From CAZLFQ01 sp964625465 (lineage in GTDB: Bacteria > Pseudomonadota > Alphaproteobacteria > Rickettsiales > Midichloriaceae), in the NCBI GenBank assembly GCA_964625465.1, contig CAZVFD010000036.1:1-14634 (forward strand): 14,634 nucleotides of DNA. Direction: 5' to 3'. The notes under the pieces were generated by a model, which had not been told where the DNA came from, did no database searches, and saw nothing but the letters and a program-made list of their open reading frames with translations. Below, one piece after another: positions 1 to 7,788 of the stretch. Position 1 is the first letter of the stretch. Each line of letters opens with the position of its first letter. The translations under genes and the position numbers were made by a program.

Positions 1-942
1 TATTTTATAAGCATTATGGCAGGCTGTAGCTGCTTCTGAGAAGCCAGTGAGGATAAGTTTAAGTTTTCCAGTATACGATGATATGTCGCCTATAGCGTAA
101 ATATTGGTGGAATTGGTCAGCATAGTTGCTGGATCTACTGCTATATGGTTCTTATCGAGATTGAGACCCCAATTGGCAATTGGTCCTAATTCCATTTTTA
201 AACCAAAAAATGGCAATAAAAAATCCGCATCAAGGGAACGTAAATTGTTATTTAGGTCAGTTACTTCAACTTGTTGTATTTCAGAGCCATTACCAACAAT
301 TTTATGGAGTTGGTAAGGAATCACTAATTCAATTTTTCCTAAGTTAGCCAACTCATGTAATTTATCAATGCTAGCTTGCATAGCACGAAATTTATCGCGT
401 CGATGCACGACGTATATTTTTTGGGCTATTTCTGAAAGAGAAATTGCCCAATCTACAGCGGAGTCACCGCCGCCAGCAATTACTACTTTTTTGCCTCTAA
501 ACTTTTCTCTTGTGGAAACATTATAGAAAACCGATGTGCCTTCGTATTTTTCAATTTCTTCTAGGGGAGGGCGGTTAGGGCCAAATGCTCCGCAACCCGC
601 AGCTATTATAATAACCTTCGCCTCAATTGTATTACCTAGTGATGTTTCTAAACGCCAAGTGCCAGATTCTGAAGATATTTTCTCGATTCTTTGATTTAAA
701 AAATATTGTGGTGAAAATGGAGCAGCTTGCAGTTCGAGATTTTTGATTAGATCAATGCCAAGTATTTTAGGATAAGCAGGAATATCATATATTGGTTTTT
801 CTGGATATAAAGCTGTACACTGGCCGCCAATAGAATCTAATGAATCAATTATTGCAGTCTTCATACCGAGCATCCCAGCTTGGAAAATTGTGAATAATCC
901 AACTGGGCCCGCTCCAATTATTGCTATATCAGTTTTGTGCAA
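1..942 (-). CDS. Ferredoxin-NADP(+) reductase, type 2 (C-terminus beyond window)
   Basis: FAD/NAD(P)-dependent oxidoreductase expected to move electrons between NADPH and ferredoxin or flavodoxin in the cytosol. My translation of the minus strand gives 314 residues with no stop, so only the last few tens of residues are missing. An N-terminal FAD-binding GAGPVG loop (residues 9-14) is followed by IGGQCTALYPEKPIYD, the signature that separates this family from thioredoxin reductase; no CxxC redox pair is present. Further on are AFGPNRPPLE, the NADPH-binding GGGDSAVDWA, HRRDKFRA, and a C-terminal GDISSYTGKLKLILTGF that contacts FAD. The start is TTG at 942: AGGAG lies 9 nt upstream (952-956), and an in-frame TAG at 955-957 rules out a longer form. 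The gene begins inside the hydrolase gene upstream (14-nt overlap), so translation is probably coupled. The family call is firm; the physiological partner is inferred. Confidence 0.93.
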   Translation of the reverse strand, partial: MHKTDIAIIGAGPVGLFTIFQAGMLGMKTAIIDSLDSIGGQCTALYPEKPIYDIPAYPKILGIDLIKNLELQAAPFSPQYFLNQRIEKISSESGTWRLETSLGNTIEAKVIIIAAGCGAFGPNRPPLEEIEKYEGTSVFYNVSTREKFRGKKVVIAGGGDSAVDWAISLSEIAQKIYVVHRRDKFRAMQASIDKLHELANLGKIELVIPYQLHKIVGNGSEIQQVEVTDLNNNLRSLDADFLLPFFGLKMELGPIANWGLNLDKNHIAVDPATMLTNSTNIYAIGDISSYTGKLKLILTGFSEAATACHNAYKI

Positions 943-1774
943 ACTCTCTAACTCCTAAACCTGAGATATCAGATATATTAAAGAACTTAGTCATCTCATT
1001 GTAAAGCTCTCTTGTATCTAAATTGTTATGTCCTTTGTTAGGATATATAATTAATCTCTTTGGTTCTTGAGCTTTATCAATTAGTTGCTCAGAGTGAGAA
1101 TGTGGAATTATATCATCTTCTGTGCCATGTACGATTAGTACTGGAGAGTTTATTTGATCTATAAACTCAAGATTTTTATAATTATCTTTTATTAGCATTT
1201 TAACAGGTAAATACCAGTAAATTTCTTGAGCTCTATCAGCTATAGATGTGTAAGGAGTTATTAAAAACACGCCTTTAAATTTATTTTCTGTAGCCATTTT
1301 AACTGCAAGGCCGCTTCCTAAAGATTCACCGATTATTATTGTATCTTCTGTGTTAAACCCAAGCTGCTTTAAAAATTCGATACTGGTTCTTGCATCGTTA
1401 TAAAGTCCTTCTTCTGACTGCTCACCTTCACTTTTACCGAAGCCTCTCCATGAAATTGCGATTAAACCGTATCCCATGTCAATTAGCTCTTTGTATTTGA
1501 GTTCTCTTTTCCCAAGGTGTCCAGAGTTACCATGTAAGTAAATAACCATTGGCATTCCTTGTTTCGAAGGTAGATGATACCATGTGTGGATCTTTACACC
1601 ATCTTTCGTGGTCAGCATTGTTTCTTGGGTGGCACCAAGATTATATTCGTTTAATTCTTTTACAGCCTTATCAGGAAAATACATTAAAGACCTTTGACTA
1701 AGGCCGATATAAGCTATTACTCCTAAGTAGCAAACAACAAATAGTACTAACAGTTTTTTTAGAGCTTTTCTCAT
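929..1774 (-). CDS. Membrane-anchored alpha/beta hydrolase (BEM46/ABHD13-like)
   Basis: Serine hydrolase of the alpha/beta fold, 281 residues from ATG at 1774. An N-terminal hydrophobic segment (about 8-25) preceded by RKALKK looks like a signal anchor, placing the catalytic domain on the periplasmic side. The oxyanion loop is HGNSG (81-85), the nucleophile elbow is GESLGSG with Ser151, the probable acid is Asp220 in HGTEDDIIP, and the catalytic His is 249 in NKGHNN. The order and spacing are those of BEM46-type hydrolases; the substrate cannot be told. A TTG at 1831 would add 19 residues (MYKAFNF...), but these are polar, would bury the anchor, and have no clear ribosome site, so I prefer the ATG. 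It is the first gene of a minus-strand pair with the ferredoxin-NADP reductase and is divergent from petA. Confidence 0.85.
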   Translation of the reverse strand: MRKALKKLLVLFVVCYLGVIAYIGLSQRSLMYFPDKAVKELNEYNLGATQETMLTTKDGVKIHTWYHLPSKQGMPMVIYLHGNSGHLGKRELKYKELIDMGYGLIAISWRGFGKSEGEQSEEGLYNDARTSIEFLKQLGFNTEDTIIIGESLGSGLAVKMATENKFKGVFLITPYTSIADRAQEIYWYLPVKMLIKDNYKNLEFIDQINSPVLIVHGTEDDIIPHSHSEQLIDKAQEPKRLIIYPNKGHNNLDTRELYNEMTKFFNISDISGLGVREFAQN

Positions 1775-1878
1775 AATGTTTTTATTAGTTAATTTTATGC
1801 GTACTCTATCAAAATTGAACGCCTTGTACAACAGATATAAATAATCGGCGTTTAAGTGAAATTATTTGCCCTAAGTAA

Positions 1879-1906
1879 TTGACTCTAAGTTAGGTATTAC
1901 TATACT
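1879..1906 (+). promoter_or_regulatory. Predicted sigma70-type promoter for petA
   Basis: TTGACT (1879-1884), a 16-nt spacer and TATACT (1901-1906) form a near-consensus promoter ending 32 nt before the petA ATG. An inverted repeat CTATAC (1900-1905) / GTATAG (1912-1917) overlaps the -10 and the likely start site and could be an operator. Prediction from sequence only. Confidence 0.6.
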
Positions 1907-1938
1907 CTGTGGTATAGAGAATATAAAAAATTACTACG

Positions 1939-2493
1939 ATGACAAAAGATAATTCAGCACTTCATAACTCCGATGAGTTGACCGAAGAAGGTAAAAATAG
2001 GAGAGATTTTATAGTGGACACATCCATAGGTGTGGCTTGTGTAGGTGCTGTTGCTGGTGCTGTCCCATTTGTTAGTTCATTGGCTCCATCTGCCGATGTG
2101 TTGGCTGTTGGTTCCACCGAGGTTGATTTAACTAAAATTAAAGAAGGTGAAACAATCACTGTGATGTGGCGTGGTAATCCTGTCTTCATTAAACACAGGA
2201 CGAAGGCTGAAATTGAGTCAGCACAAACTGTCAATATGAGTGAATTGAAAGATCCACAAGTTGATGAAGAAAGAGTGAAAAAAGGAAAAGAGCAGTGGTT
2301 AGTATCATTAGGGGTGTGCACCCATTTGGGTTGTGTTCCGTTAAGTGGTAAAGGTGAGTATAAAGGATGGCTATGTCCGTGCCATGGATCGCACTACGAT
2401 ACTTCTGCAAGGATCAGAAAAGGCCCAGCACCTTTGAATTTGCCTATTCCTCCATATGAATTTTTAAGTGATACAAAAATTAAGATTGGTTAA
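1939..2493 (+). CDS. petA: Ubiquinol-cytochrome c reductase iron-sulfur (Rieske) subunit
   Basis: Rieske 2Fe-2S subunit of the cytochrome bc1 complex; it takes an electron from ubiquinol at the outer face of the inner membrane and passes it to cytochrome c1. The 184 residues have the normal family length. The N-terminus carries a twin-arginine-type RRDF (21-24) before a hydrophobic anchor (about 29-55), as expected for a Tat-exported membrane-tethered Rieske protein. Box I CTHLGC (127-132) and box II CPCHGSHYD (146-154) are intact: by family knowledge Cys127, His129, Cys146 and His149 bind the cluster, and Cys132 and Cys148 form the disulfide. The C-terminal GPAPLNLPIPPYEF is also typical. 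petB follows 4 nt after the stop, so the two are surely co-transcribed from the promoter at 1879-1906. Confidence 0.97.
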   Translation: MTKDNSALHNSDELTEEGKNRRDFIVDTSIGVACVGAVAGAVPFVSSLAPSADVLAVGSTEVDLTKIKEGETITVMWRGNPVFIKHRTKAEIESAQTVNMSELKDPQVDEERVKKGKEQWLVSLGVCTHLGCVPLSGKGEYKGWLCPCHGSHYDTSARIRKGPAPLNLPIPPYEFLSDTKIKIG

Positions 2494-2497
2494 ATTT

Positions 2498-3715
2498 ATG
2501 AAATCTCAAAATAAAATTGTGAATAACGTTGTTGATTGGATTGAGTATAGACTGCCAATTTTTAGTTTTATGAAGCATTCAGCTGAATACCAAGCTCCGA
2601 AAAACCTCAGCTATGCTTGGAATTTTGGGTCGCTACTTGGGATCGCGCTTATATTGCAAATTCTAACAGGATTAGTATTAGCAATGCAATATACGCCTCA
2701 TGCGTATATGGCATTTGATAGTGTTGAGAGAATAATGAGAGACGTTAATTATGGGTGGTTGCTACGATATATGCACGCTGTAGGAGCCTCAATGTTTTTC
2801 ATTGTTGTGTATTTGCATATGGCCAGAAGTTTATTCTATGGTTCATATAAATCACCGCGAGAGCTGATTTGGTTTTTTGGCATTATAATTTTCATTACCA
2901 TGATGGCTACAGCCTTTATGGGATATGTTTTGCCATGGGGGCAAATGAGTTTTTGGGGCGCAAAAGTGATTACGAATTTATTCTCTGCTGTTCCGTTTGT
3001 TGGCGAAGATATCGTAATTTGGCTGTGGGGTGGTTATTCAGTAGATAACCCTACTTTAAACAGATTCTTCGTACTACATTTCTTGTTACCATTTGTGATT
3101 TTTGCTTTGGTACTAGTACATGTTATAGCGCTGCATGTGCATGGTTCTGGTAATCCTACTGGCGTAGAGGTGAAGAGTGAGAAAGATACGATTCCGTTCC
3201 ACCCATATTACACTGTGAAAGATTTCTTCGGGTTTGGGATTTTCTTCTTAGTATATTTTTACTTTGTGTTTTTTGCTCCTAATGTTTTAGGACATCCAGA
3301 CAATTACATAGAAGCAAATCCGCAAGTGACACCTCCGCACATTGTGCCAGAGTGGTATTTCTTACCATTCTATGCGATTTTGCGTTCTATACCTGATAAG
3401 CTAGGTGGAGTTATTGCTATGTTTGGCGCACTACTTATATTATTCGCTTTGCCATGGCTTGATAAATCACCAGTGAAAAGTGGACACTACCGTCCGTTAT
3501 TTAAAAAGTTTACAGCGCTATTCTTTGTATCTTTTGTGATATTGGGCTATATAGGTGGGCAAGCTCCCGAAGAGCCTTATTTAACAATAGGAAGGATTGC
3601 AACTTTTTGGTACTTTGCGCATTTCTTATTGATATTGCCTTGGCTTTCGAAGAAGGAAGTGCCTTTGAAGCAACCAGATTCAATAGACGAGCATTATAAA
3701 AAGTCGAAGCACTAA
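2498..3715 (+). CDS. petB: Cytochrome b subunit of the bc1 complex
   Basis: Integral membrane diheme cytochrome b, which holds the quinol-oxidation and quinone-reduction sites. From ATG 2498 it has 405 residues with about eight hydrophobic helices. The four axial heme ligands are His93 and His107 in helix B, and His194 and His208 in helix D, each pair 14 apart as in bc1-type cytochromes. PEWY (284-287), the quinol-oxidation-site motif, is followed by FLPFYAILRSIPDKLGG. An earlier in-frame start at 2468 would overlap petA and add ten residues of no family likeness, so ATG 2498, 4 nt after petA, is chosen. It is not fused to cytochrome c1, and no petC gene follows: the next gene, 3 nt on, is a transporter. 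This departs from the usual alphaproteobacterial petABC order. Confidence 0.97.
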   Translation: MKSQNKIVNNVVDWIEYRLPIFSFMKHSAEYQAPKNLSYAWNFGSLLGIALILQILTGLVLAMQYTPHAYMAFDSVERIMRDVNYGWLLRYMHAVGASMFFIVVYLHMARSLFYGSYKSPRELIWFFGIIIFITMMATAFMGYVLPWGQMSFWGAKVITNLFSAVPFVGEDIVIWLWGGYSVDNPTLNRFFVLHFLLPFVIFALVLVHVIALHVHGSGNPTGVEVKSEKDTIPFHPYYTVKDFFGFGIFFLVYFYFVFFAPNVLGHPDNYIEANPQVTPPHIVPEWYFLPFYAILRSIPDKLGGVIAMFGALLILFALPWLDKSPVKSGHYRPLFKKFTALFFVSFVILGYIGGQAPEEPYLTIGRIATFWYFAHFLLILPWLSKKEVPLKQPDSIDEHYKKSKH

Positions 3716-3718
3716 TTG

Positions 3719-4642
3719 ATGCAAATAGATTTTAAAGATTTCTTATTGCAAATATCGCCTCTATATCTGCTAGTAGTGCTGGGTTTTGTTGCTGGGAAAT
3801 ATTGTAAGGTAGATAGGAAATCAATCGCGTCGCTTTTATTTTACACTATAATACCAGTGATATTCTTTGAGTTTGCAATTAAGACGAAATATAAAAGTAG
3901 CGATTTGCTTCTGCCTTTTATTTTCTATGGCTTTAGTTTTATTCAAAGTTTTTCATATTATTTTCTATCCAAGAGAATATGGAAACATGACTCAAGGCCA
4001 AATATCATAGGCTTTTCCGCAGGTACTGGAAACACGGGATATTTTGGTTTGCCCATAGTTCTGTTGTTGTTTGATGAGCAGGTAGTTGGTGTTTATATGC
4101 TTATGAATATTGGCTTATCAATCTATGATTATACTCTTGGTGCTTACCTAATGGCTAAGAGTAAATATACGTCCAGACAGGCTCTTATACAGGTTTCAAG
4201 GTTGCCGATGCTTTATGCCTTTGCTGCAGGTTTAATTTGCAATAATTTTGATGTGCAAGTCCCAAGCTTCTTTAATCAATTGTTTGCAAGTATTAGGGGA
4301 AGCTATATTGCTCTGGGCATGATGATGATAGGGCTTGGGCTGTCGACAGTTCAGAAGTTTCATATCAATTGGAAGTTTTTAAGTGTGTTACTGTCTGCTA
4401 GATTTATATCTGCGCCATTGCTTTTATTGATTATGGTTTATATCGATCAAAATTACACCCACCTTTATAGTGACCAGATCCACTTGGCTATGTTGATTAT
4501 TGGCTTTGTTCCCCCTGCTGCGAATACTGTGGTTTTTGCCACAATACACAATTGCCACCCTGAGGACACTGCTACAGCGGTGCTGATTGGGACTGTTTTG
4601 GCAATGTTCTACCTTCCAGCCGCAATATCGCTGATTTTTTGA
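3719..4642 (+). CDS. AEC-family (auxin efflux carrier-like) membrane transporter
   Basis: Inner-membrane protein of 307 residues, hydrophobic throughout, with a pattern fitting about ten helices in two inverted halves of five. Family marks are GFVAGKYCKVDRKSIASLL near the N-terminus, TGNTGYFGLP (103-112) at the discontinuous helix of the first half, and PPAANTVVFA at the matching place of the second half. Bacterial AEC members move small organic acids or related anions, but the substrate here cannot be read from sequence. The chosen start is ATG 3719; an in-frame TTG at 3716 directly before it is also possible. The start is 3 nt after the petB stop, so the gene is probably read on the petAB transcript, in the position where petC is often found. 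Confidence 0.85.
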   Translation: MQIDFKDFLLQISPLYLLVVLGFVAGKYCKVDRKSIASLLFYTIIPVIFFEFAIKTKYKSSDLLLPFIFYGFSFIQSFSYYFLSKRIWKHDSRPNIIGFSAGTGNTGYFGLPIVLLLFDEQVVGVYMLMNIGLSIYDYTLGAYLMAKSKYTSRQALIQVSRLPMLYAFAAGLICNNFDVQVPSFFNQLFASIRGSYIALGMMMIGLGLSTVQKFHINWKFLSVLLSARFISAPLLLLIMVYIDQNYTHLYSDQIHLAMLIIGFVPPAANTVVFATIHNCHPEDTATAVLIGTVLAMFYLPAAISLIF

Positions 4643-4758
4643 TTCATAAAATTTCTAGGTAAAGAGATCGCTGATATTGTTAAAACTCAAGAAGGCAATT
4701 CTTTAGTGATGTTCGTGGAAATAAAACTTGAAACCTATTTGATGATAAAAAGTTACCA

Positions 4759-4847
4759 TGTCATTCCCACGAAAGTGGGAATCTAGTTTTTAAAAGTCTG
4801 GGTCCCAGATGCCTTGCGGATTGTAAAAGTTAAAATATTCGATGACA
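4759..4847. repeat. Intergenic hairpin repeat with TGTCAT/ATGACA ends
   Basis: An 89-bp unit bounded by inverted TGTCAT (4759-4764) and ATGACA (4842-4847). Inside are a perfect 8-bp stem ATTCCCAC / GTGGGAAT with a GAAA loop (4763-4782), followed by CTAG, and a second short palindrome TCTGGG-T-CCCAGA (4797-4809). Elements of this look are common between genes of Rickettsia and Wolbachia. It lies between convergent genes and may also act as a transcription end for either. Confidence 0.6.
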
Positions 4848-4862
4848 GCGCGTTCACCTTTC

Positions 4863-4890
4863 TGTCATGCTGAACTTGGTTCAGCATCTA
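4863..4890. repeat. Second hairpin repeat (TGTCAT ... ATCTAG)
   Basis: TGTCAT at 4863-4868 opens a 9-bp stem ATGCTGAAC / GTTCAGCAT (4867-4875 with 4879-4887) that ends in ATCTAG. The frame is the same as in the hairpin at 4759-4786 but the stem sequence is entirely different. It ends 25 nt before the lpxB stop. Confidence 0.6.
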
Positions 4891-4914
4891 GTTCAAGATA
4901 GATCCTAGAGACTT

Positions 4915-6066
4915 CTAGCTATAAATAAACCTTGAAACCACTTCAGCTGCTAGTTGAGAAGGTAGTTTGTCAGCTTCTCCTTTAAATTTAGATGAGACTT
5001 CTTGAAAAGCATCTAGTTGTTTTGCGCGCGCAGAATTATCTTTCAATAACTTTAATATAGCATCAGCCAAGTTTTGAGGAGTGCAATTTTTTTGAATGAA
5101 TTCTGGTATCACTTCTCTGTTTAAAATAATATTAATCAGCGAAGCATATTTGACTTTAATTTTATTTTTTAAATATAAGTAGGTGAGGGCGTTCATTCTA
5201 TATCCAACTACTGTTGGAATATTATAACTAATCATCTCTACAGAAGATGTTCCAGATTTGACTAATGCAACATCACTTGCTGTTATCAGTTCTTTTTTTG
5301 CATCTGGATTTGATGAAATAATTACACCTTTTGCTTTATAAGAGATAAGCTTTTCAAAGTTGCGATGTGTAGGGATAAATACCTTTGCATTTACATCTTG
5401 TTTAACTAAATCTACTGCTTTTATAAAACACTCTAGGTGCTTCTCAATTTCACCCTTGCGACTTCCAGGCATAATTGTGATGAGTTTTTCTGTATCCTTA
5501 ATTCCGTATTTCTTTCTGATGGCTGAAATCGGCAGCGACGATTTTAGATCTTGCTCGATAATTGGGTGTCCAACATATGTACATGGCACATGATTTTCAA
5601 AATACTGTTTTTCGATTGGTAAAATCATCAGTAAGTGATCAAATAATTTTGCCACTTTAAATACTCGCTCTGGCTTGTATGCCCAAACAGATGGTGCTAC
5701 GTAATGTATGATCTTAATTTTGTTGCCGAATAATAGTCTAACTTTATTGACAATTCTGAAATTAAACCCTGGAGAATCAATTGTTATTATTATTTGAGGT
5801 TTGAATTCAATAATGCTTCTTATCGTTTGTTTCAATCTATTGATTATCCTAGGAATGGCTGGAATAACCTCTAAAAAACCCATGATTGATAAGTCGTGCA
5901 TGGGAAAAATATTATTTAAGCCTTCGTTAATCATATTATCGCCACCAACTCCGCGAAATTCCAGGTTGGGATTCATCTGGCTTAGAGCTTTAATGAGTTT
6001 GCCACCAATCACGTCACCAGAAGGCTCGCCAGCAATAATAAATATTCTATGTTTATTGGTGTTCAT
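4915..6066 (-). CDS. lpxB: Lipid-A-disaccharide synthase
   Basis: Family GT19 glycosyltransferase that joins UDP-2,3-diacylglucosamine and lipid X into the lipid A disaccharide on the cytosolic face of the inner membrane. The 383 residues match the usual length. Motifs in order are AGEPSGD (12-18), GVGG (39-42), the membrane-contacting MGFLEVIPAIPR (62-73), DSPGFNFR (97-104), HYVAPSVWAYKPER (121-134), YVGHP (164-168), MPGSRKGEIEKH (199-210), and a C-terminal SGTSSVEM with a following NIPTVVGYR. All are well kept, so the enzyme should be active. The ATG at 6066 lies inside the end of sdhE (14-nt overlap), pointing to translational coupling. With lptF in the same window it supports a cell that makes and exports LPS or lipid A. 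Confidence 0.97.
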   Translation of the reverse strand: MNTNKHRIFIIAGEPSGDVIGGKLIKALSQMNPNLEFRGVGGDNMINEGLNNIFPMHDLSIMGFLEVIPAIPRIINRLKQTIRSIIEFKPQIIITIDSPGFNFRIVNKVRLLFGNKIKIIHYVAPSVWAYKPERVFKVAKLFDHLLMILPIEKQYFENHVPCTYVGHPIIEQDLKSSLPISAIRKKYGIKDTEKLITIMPGSRKGEIEKHLECFIKAVDLVKQDVNAKVFIPTHRNFEKLISYKAKGVIISSNPDAKKELITASDVALVKSGTSSVEMISYNIPTVVGYRMNALTYLYLKNKIKVKYASLINIILNREVIPEFIQKNCTPQNLADAILKLLKDNSARAKQLDAFQEVSSKFKGEADKLPSQLAAEVVSRFIYS

Positions 6067-6319
6067 TTTTACTGTTAAATTTCTTAATTTTCATGAAAAC
6101 TGTGTTGTCAAATTCTGTTGGCACCATGGTTTTTTGAGTAAGCCAACTGTAAATGTCGACATCATTGACTTCTAGTAATGTTTCGTAGTCACGCAATTCT
6201 GTTTCAGATAGATTTTCTAACTCAGATTGAGCAAATTCACCTAGTAAAATATCCGTTTCTTTGCATCCACGGTGAACGCTGCGGTATAGTAGGCGTTTTT
6301 TTAGATTTAAATCACTCAT
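6053..6319 (-). CDS. sdhE: Succinate dehydrogenase flavinylation factor SdhE
   Basis: Small cytosolic protein (88 residues) of the SdhE/YgfY/Sdh5 family, which helps attach FAD covalently to the succinate dehydrogenase flavoprotein. The diagnostic N-terminal motif is RSVHRGCKETDILLGEFA (residues 13-30), with the RGxxE core at 17-21. The following helices include LSETELRDYETLLEVNDVDIYSWL, where family members keep the acidic pair and the trailing Trp. The length is normal. It is the first gene of a minus-strand pair with lpxB, has no pathway link to lpxB, and is divergent from gltA, so a TCA-cycle gene and a respiratory assembly factor share a 76-nt control region. Confidence 0.9.
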   Translation of the reverse strand: MSDLNLKKRLLYRSVHRGCKETDILLGEFAQSELENLSETELRDYETLLEVNDVDIYSWLTQKTMVPTEFDNTVFMKIKKFNSKNEHQ

Positions 6320-6336
6320 ATTATTAAAAAATCCTA

Positions 6337-6363
6337 TTGATATATGTTGCGATGCAATATAAC
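6337..6363 (+). promoter_or_regulatory. Possible gltA promoter in the gltA/sdhE divergent region
   Basis: TTGATA (6337-6342) and TATAAC (6358-6363) lie 15 nt apart, slightly short of ideal, 32 nt before the gltA ATG. A small inverted repeat TTGC-GAT-GCAA (6347-6357) sits between the two boxes. No comparably clear promoter was found for sdhE on the other strand. Confidence 0.4.
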
Positions 6364-6395
6364 CTTTAATGTATACAACAACTTAAAGCAATATT

Positions 6396-7736
6396 ATGAA
6401 TATGGCAATTTTTAAAGCAAAAAACCAGACACCTGCGAATGCACCTCAGAGTGCTAAACTGTTTATTGGTGACTCTAAAACGCCGATAGAATTGCCTATA
6501 ATGCAAGGAACAGTTGGGCCTGCTGTAATTGATGTGACCAAGCTTTATGATGCTAGTGGAATGTTTACATATGACCCTGGTTTTATGTCCACTGCTTCTT
6601 GTAATTCTGCAATAACATATATTGACGGTGAAGAGGGCGTTTTAATGCACAGAGGCTATTCAATAGCAGATCTTGCAGAAAATAGCGATTACATGGAGGT
6701 TTGTCATCTGTTGTTGTATGGAGAATTACCTAATAAATCCCAAAAAGAAGCTTTTATAGCGAAGATTAAAAAACACACAATGATACATGAGCAATTGCAG
6801 TTCCTGTTTAGGGGCTTCCCAAGAAGTGCGCACCCTATGGCTGTGATGGTTGGTACAGTAAGCTCTCTTGCGGCTTTTTATCATGATAGTTTAGATATTC
6901 GTGATAAAGCGCAGCGTGAAGATGCTGCTATAAAATTAATTGCTAAAATTCCAACGCTAGCAGCAATGAGCTATAAATATTCTATAGGCCAACCAATGGT
7001 GTATCCAGATAATACTTTGGACTATAGTGCGAATTTTTTAAAGATGATGTTTGGTGTGCCGAGCGAGCAGTATAAAGTTGATCCAGTATTGGCTGGAGCA
7101 ATAGATAAACTTCTTATCCTTCATGCGGATCATGAGCAAAATGCTTCAACATCGACTGTGCGATTGGCTGGTTCGTCTGGGGCAAATCCATATGCTGTTA
7201 TTGGAGCGGGTATTTCCTCTCTTTGGGGGCCTGCACATGGTGGAGCTAATGAAGCGGTATTAAATATGCTAAGTGAAATTGGAACAGTAGATCGCATTCA
7301 GATGTTTGTAAATAAAGCTAAAGATAAAAATGATCCATTCAGATTAATGGGATTCGGACATAGGGTTTACAAAAATTATGATCCACGCGCTTCTGTTCTC
7401 AAAAAATCATGTCAAGAAGTGTTGAAGAAGTTAAATATTAAAGATGACCCATTACTAGAAATCGCTCAAGAACTAGAGGCGATTGCTTTACGCGACCCAT
7501 ACTTCGTCGAGAAGAAATTATATCCAAATGTGGATTTCTATTCAGGCATTATATATCGCGCGCTTGGTATTCCAACTCAAATGTTTACGGTAATGTTTGC
7601 AATTGGGCGTGCGGCTGGCTGGGTTGCTCAGTGGAAGGAGATGATTGAGGATCCTAAGCAAAAAATTGGTCGTCCACGTCAACTTTACGTTGGTGAAGCT
7701 AATCGTAAATTTGTGCCACTTAATAAAAGAAAATAA
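6396..7736 (+). CDS. gltA: Citrate synthase, type II (hexameric)
   Basis: Condenses acetyl-CoA and oxaloacetate to citrate, the entry step of the TCA cycle. The 446 residues include the N-terminal domain of the type II, NADH-sensitive class. Catalytic residues, by analogy with E. coli His264, His305 and Asp362, are His281 in GPAHGGAN, His322 in GFGHRVYKNYDPRA and Asp380 in NVDFYSGIIY; HADHEQNAS (243-251) is also intact. FTYDPGFMSTASC and AAMSYKYSIGQP closely resemble the Rickettsia enzyme as I recall it, which supports the taxonomic guess. ATG 6396 is used; ATG 6402 is a near-equal alternative because no strong ribosome site decides. The gene is divergent from sdhE and followed 110 nt later by mreB with its own likely promoter. 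Confidence 0.97.
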   Translation: MNMAIFKAKNQTPANAPQSAKLFIGDSKTPIELPIMQGTVGPAVIDVTKLYDASGMFTYDPGFMSTASCNSAITYIDGEEGVLMHRGYSIADLAENSDYMEVCHLLLYGELPNKSQKEAFIAKIKKHTMIHEQLQFLFRGFPRSAHPMAVMVGTVSSLAAFYHDSLDIRDKAQREDAAIKLIAKIPTLAAMSYKYSIGQPMVYPDNTLDYSANFLKMMFGVPSEQYKVDPVLAGAIDKLLILHADHEQNASTSTVRLAGSSGANPYAVIGAGISSLWGPAHGGANEAVLNMLSEIGTVDRIQMFVNKAKDKNDPFRLMGFGHRVYKNYDPRASVLKKSCQEVLKKLNIKDDPLLEIAQELEAIALRDPYFVEKKLYPNVDFYSGIIYRALGIPTQMFTVMFAIGRAAGWVAQWKEMIEDPKQKIGRPRQLYVGEANRKFVPLNKRK

Positions 7737-7788
7737 TACGTCGTTTATCGGTGGAGATGTCTAGGTTATGGCGTTGTTTAATCAGTGC

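Noticed and set aside
104..316. Plus-strand open frame of 70 codons
   Set aside because: It lies opposite the well-supported ferredoxin-NADP reductase and has no family features.
929..1831. Longer hydrolase form starting at TTG 1831
   Set aside because: The extra 19 residues are polar, lack a clear ribosome site and would disrupt the N-terminal anchor.
1962..2321. Minus-strand open frame of 119 codons opposite petA
   Set aside because: Antisense shadow of the Rieske gene, whose motifs are intact.
4643..4914. CRISPR array or insertion sequence in the lpxB/transporter spacer
   Set aside because: The hairpins are not regularly spaced direct repeats and there is no transposase or long terminal repeat.
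5360..6175. Two plus-strand open frames opposite lpxB and sdhE
   Set aside because: Shadows of the conserved minus-strand genes; no ribosome sites or known motifs.
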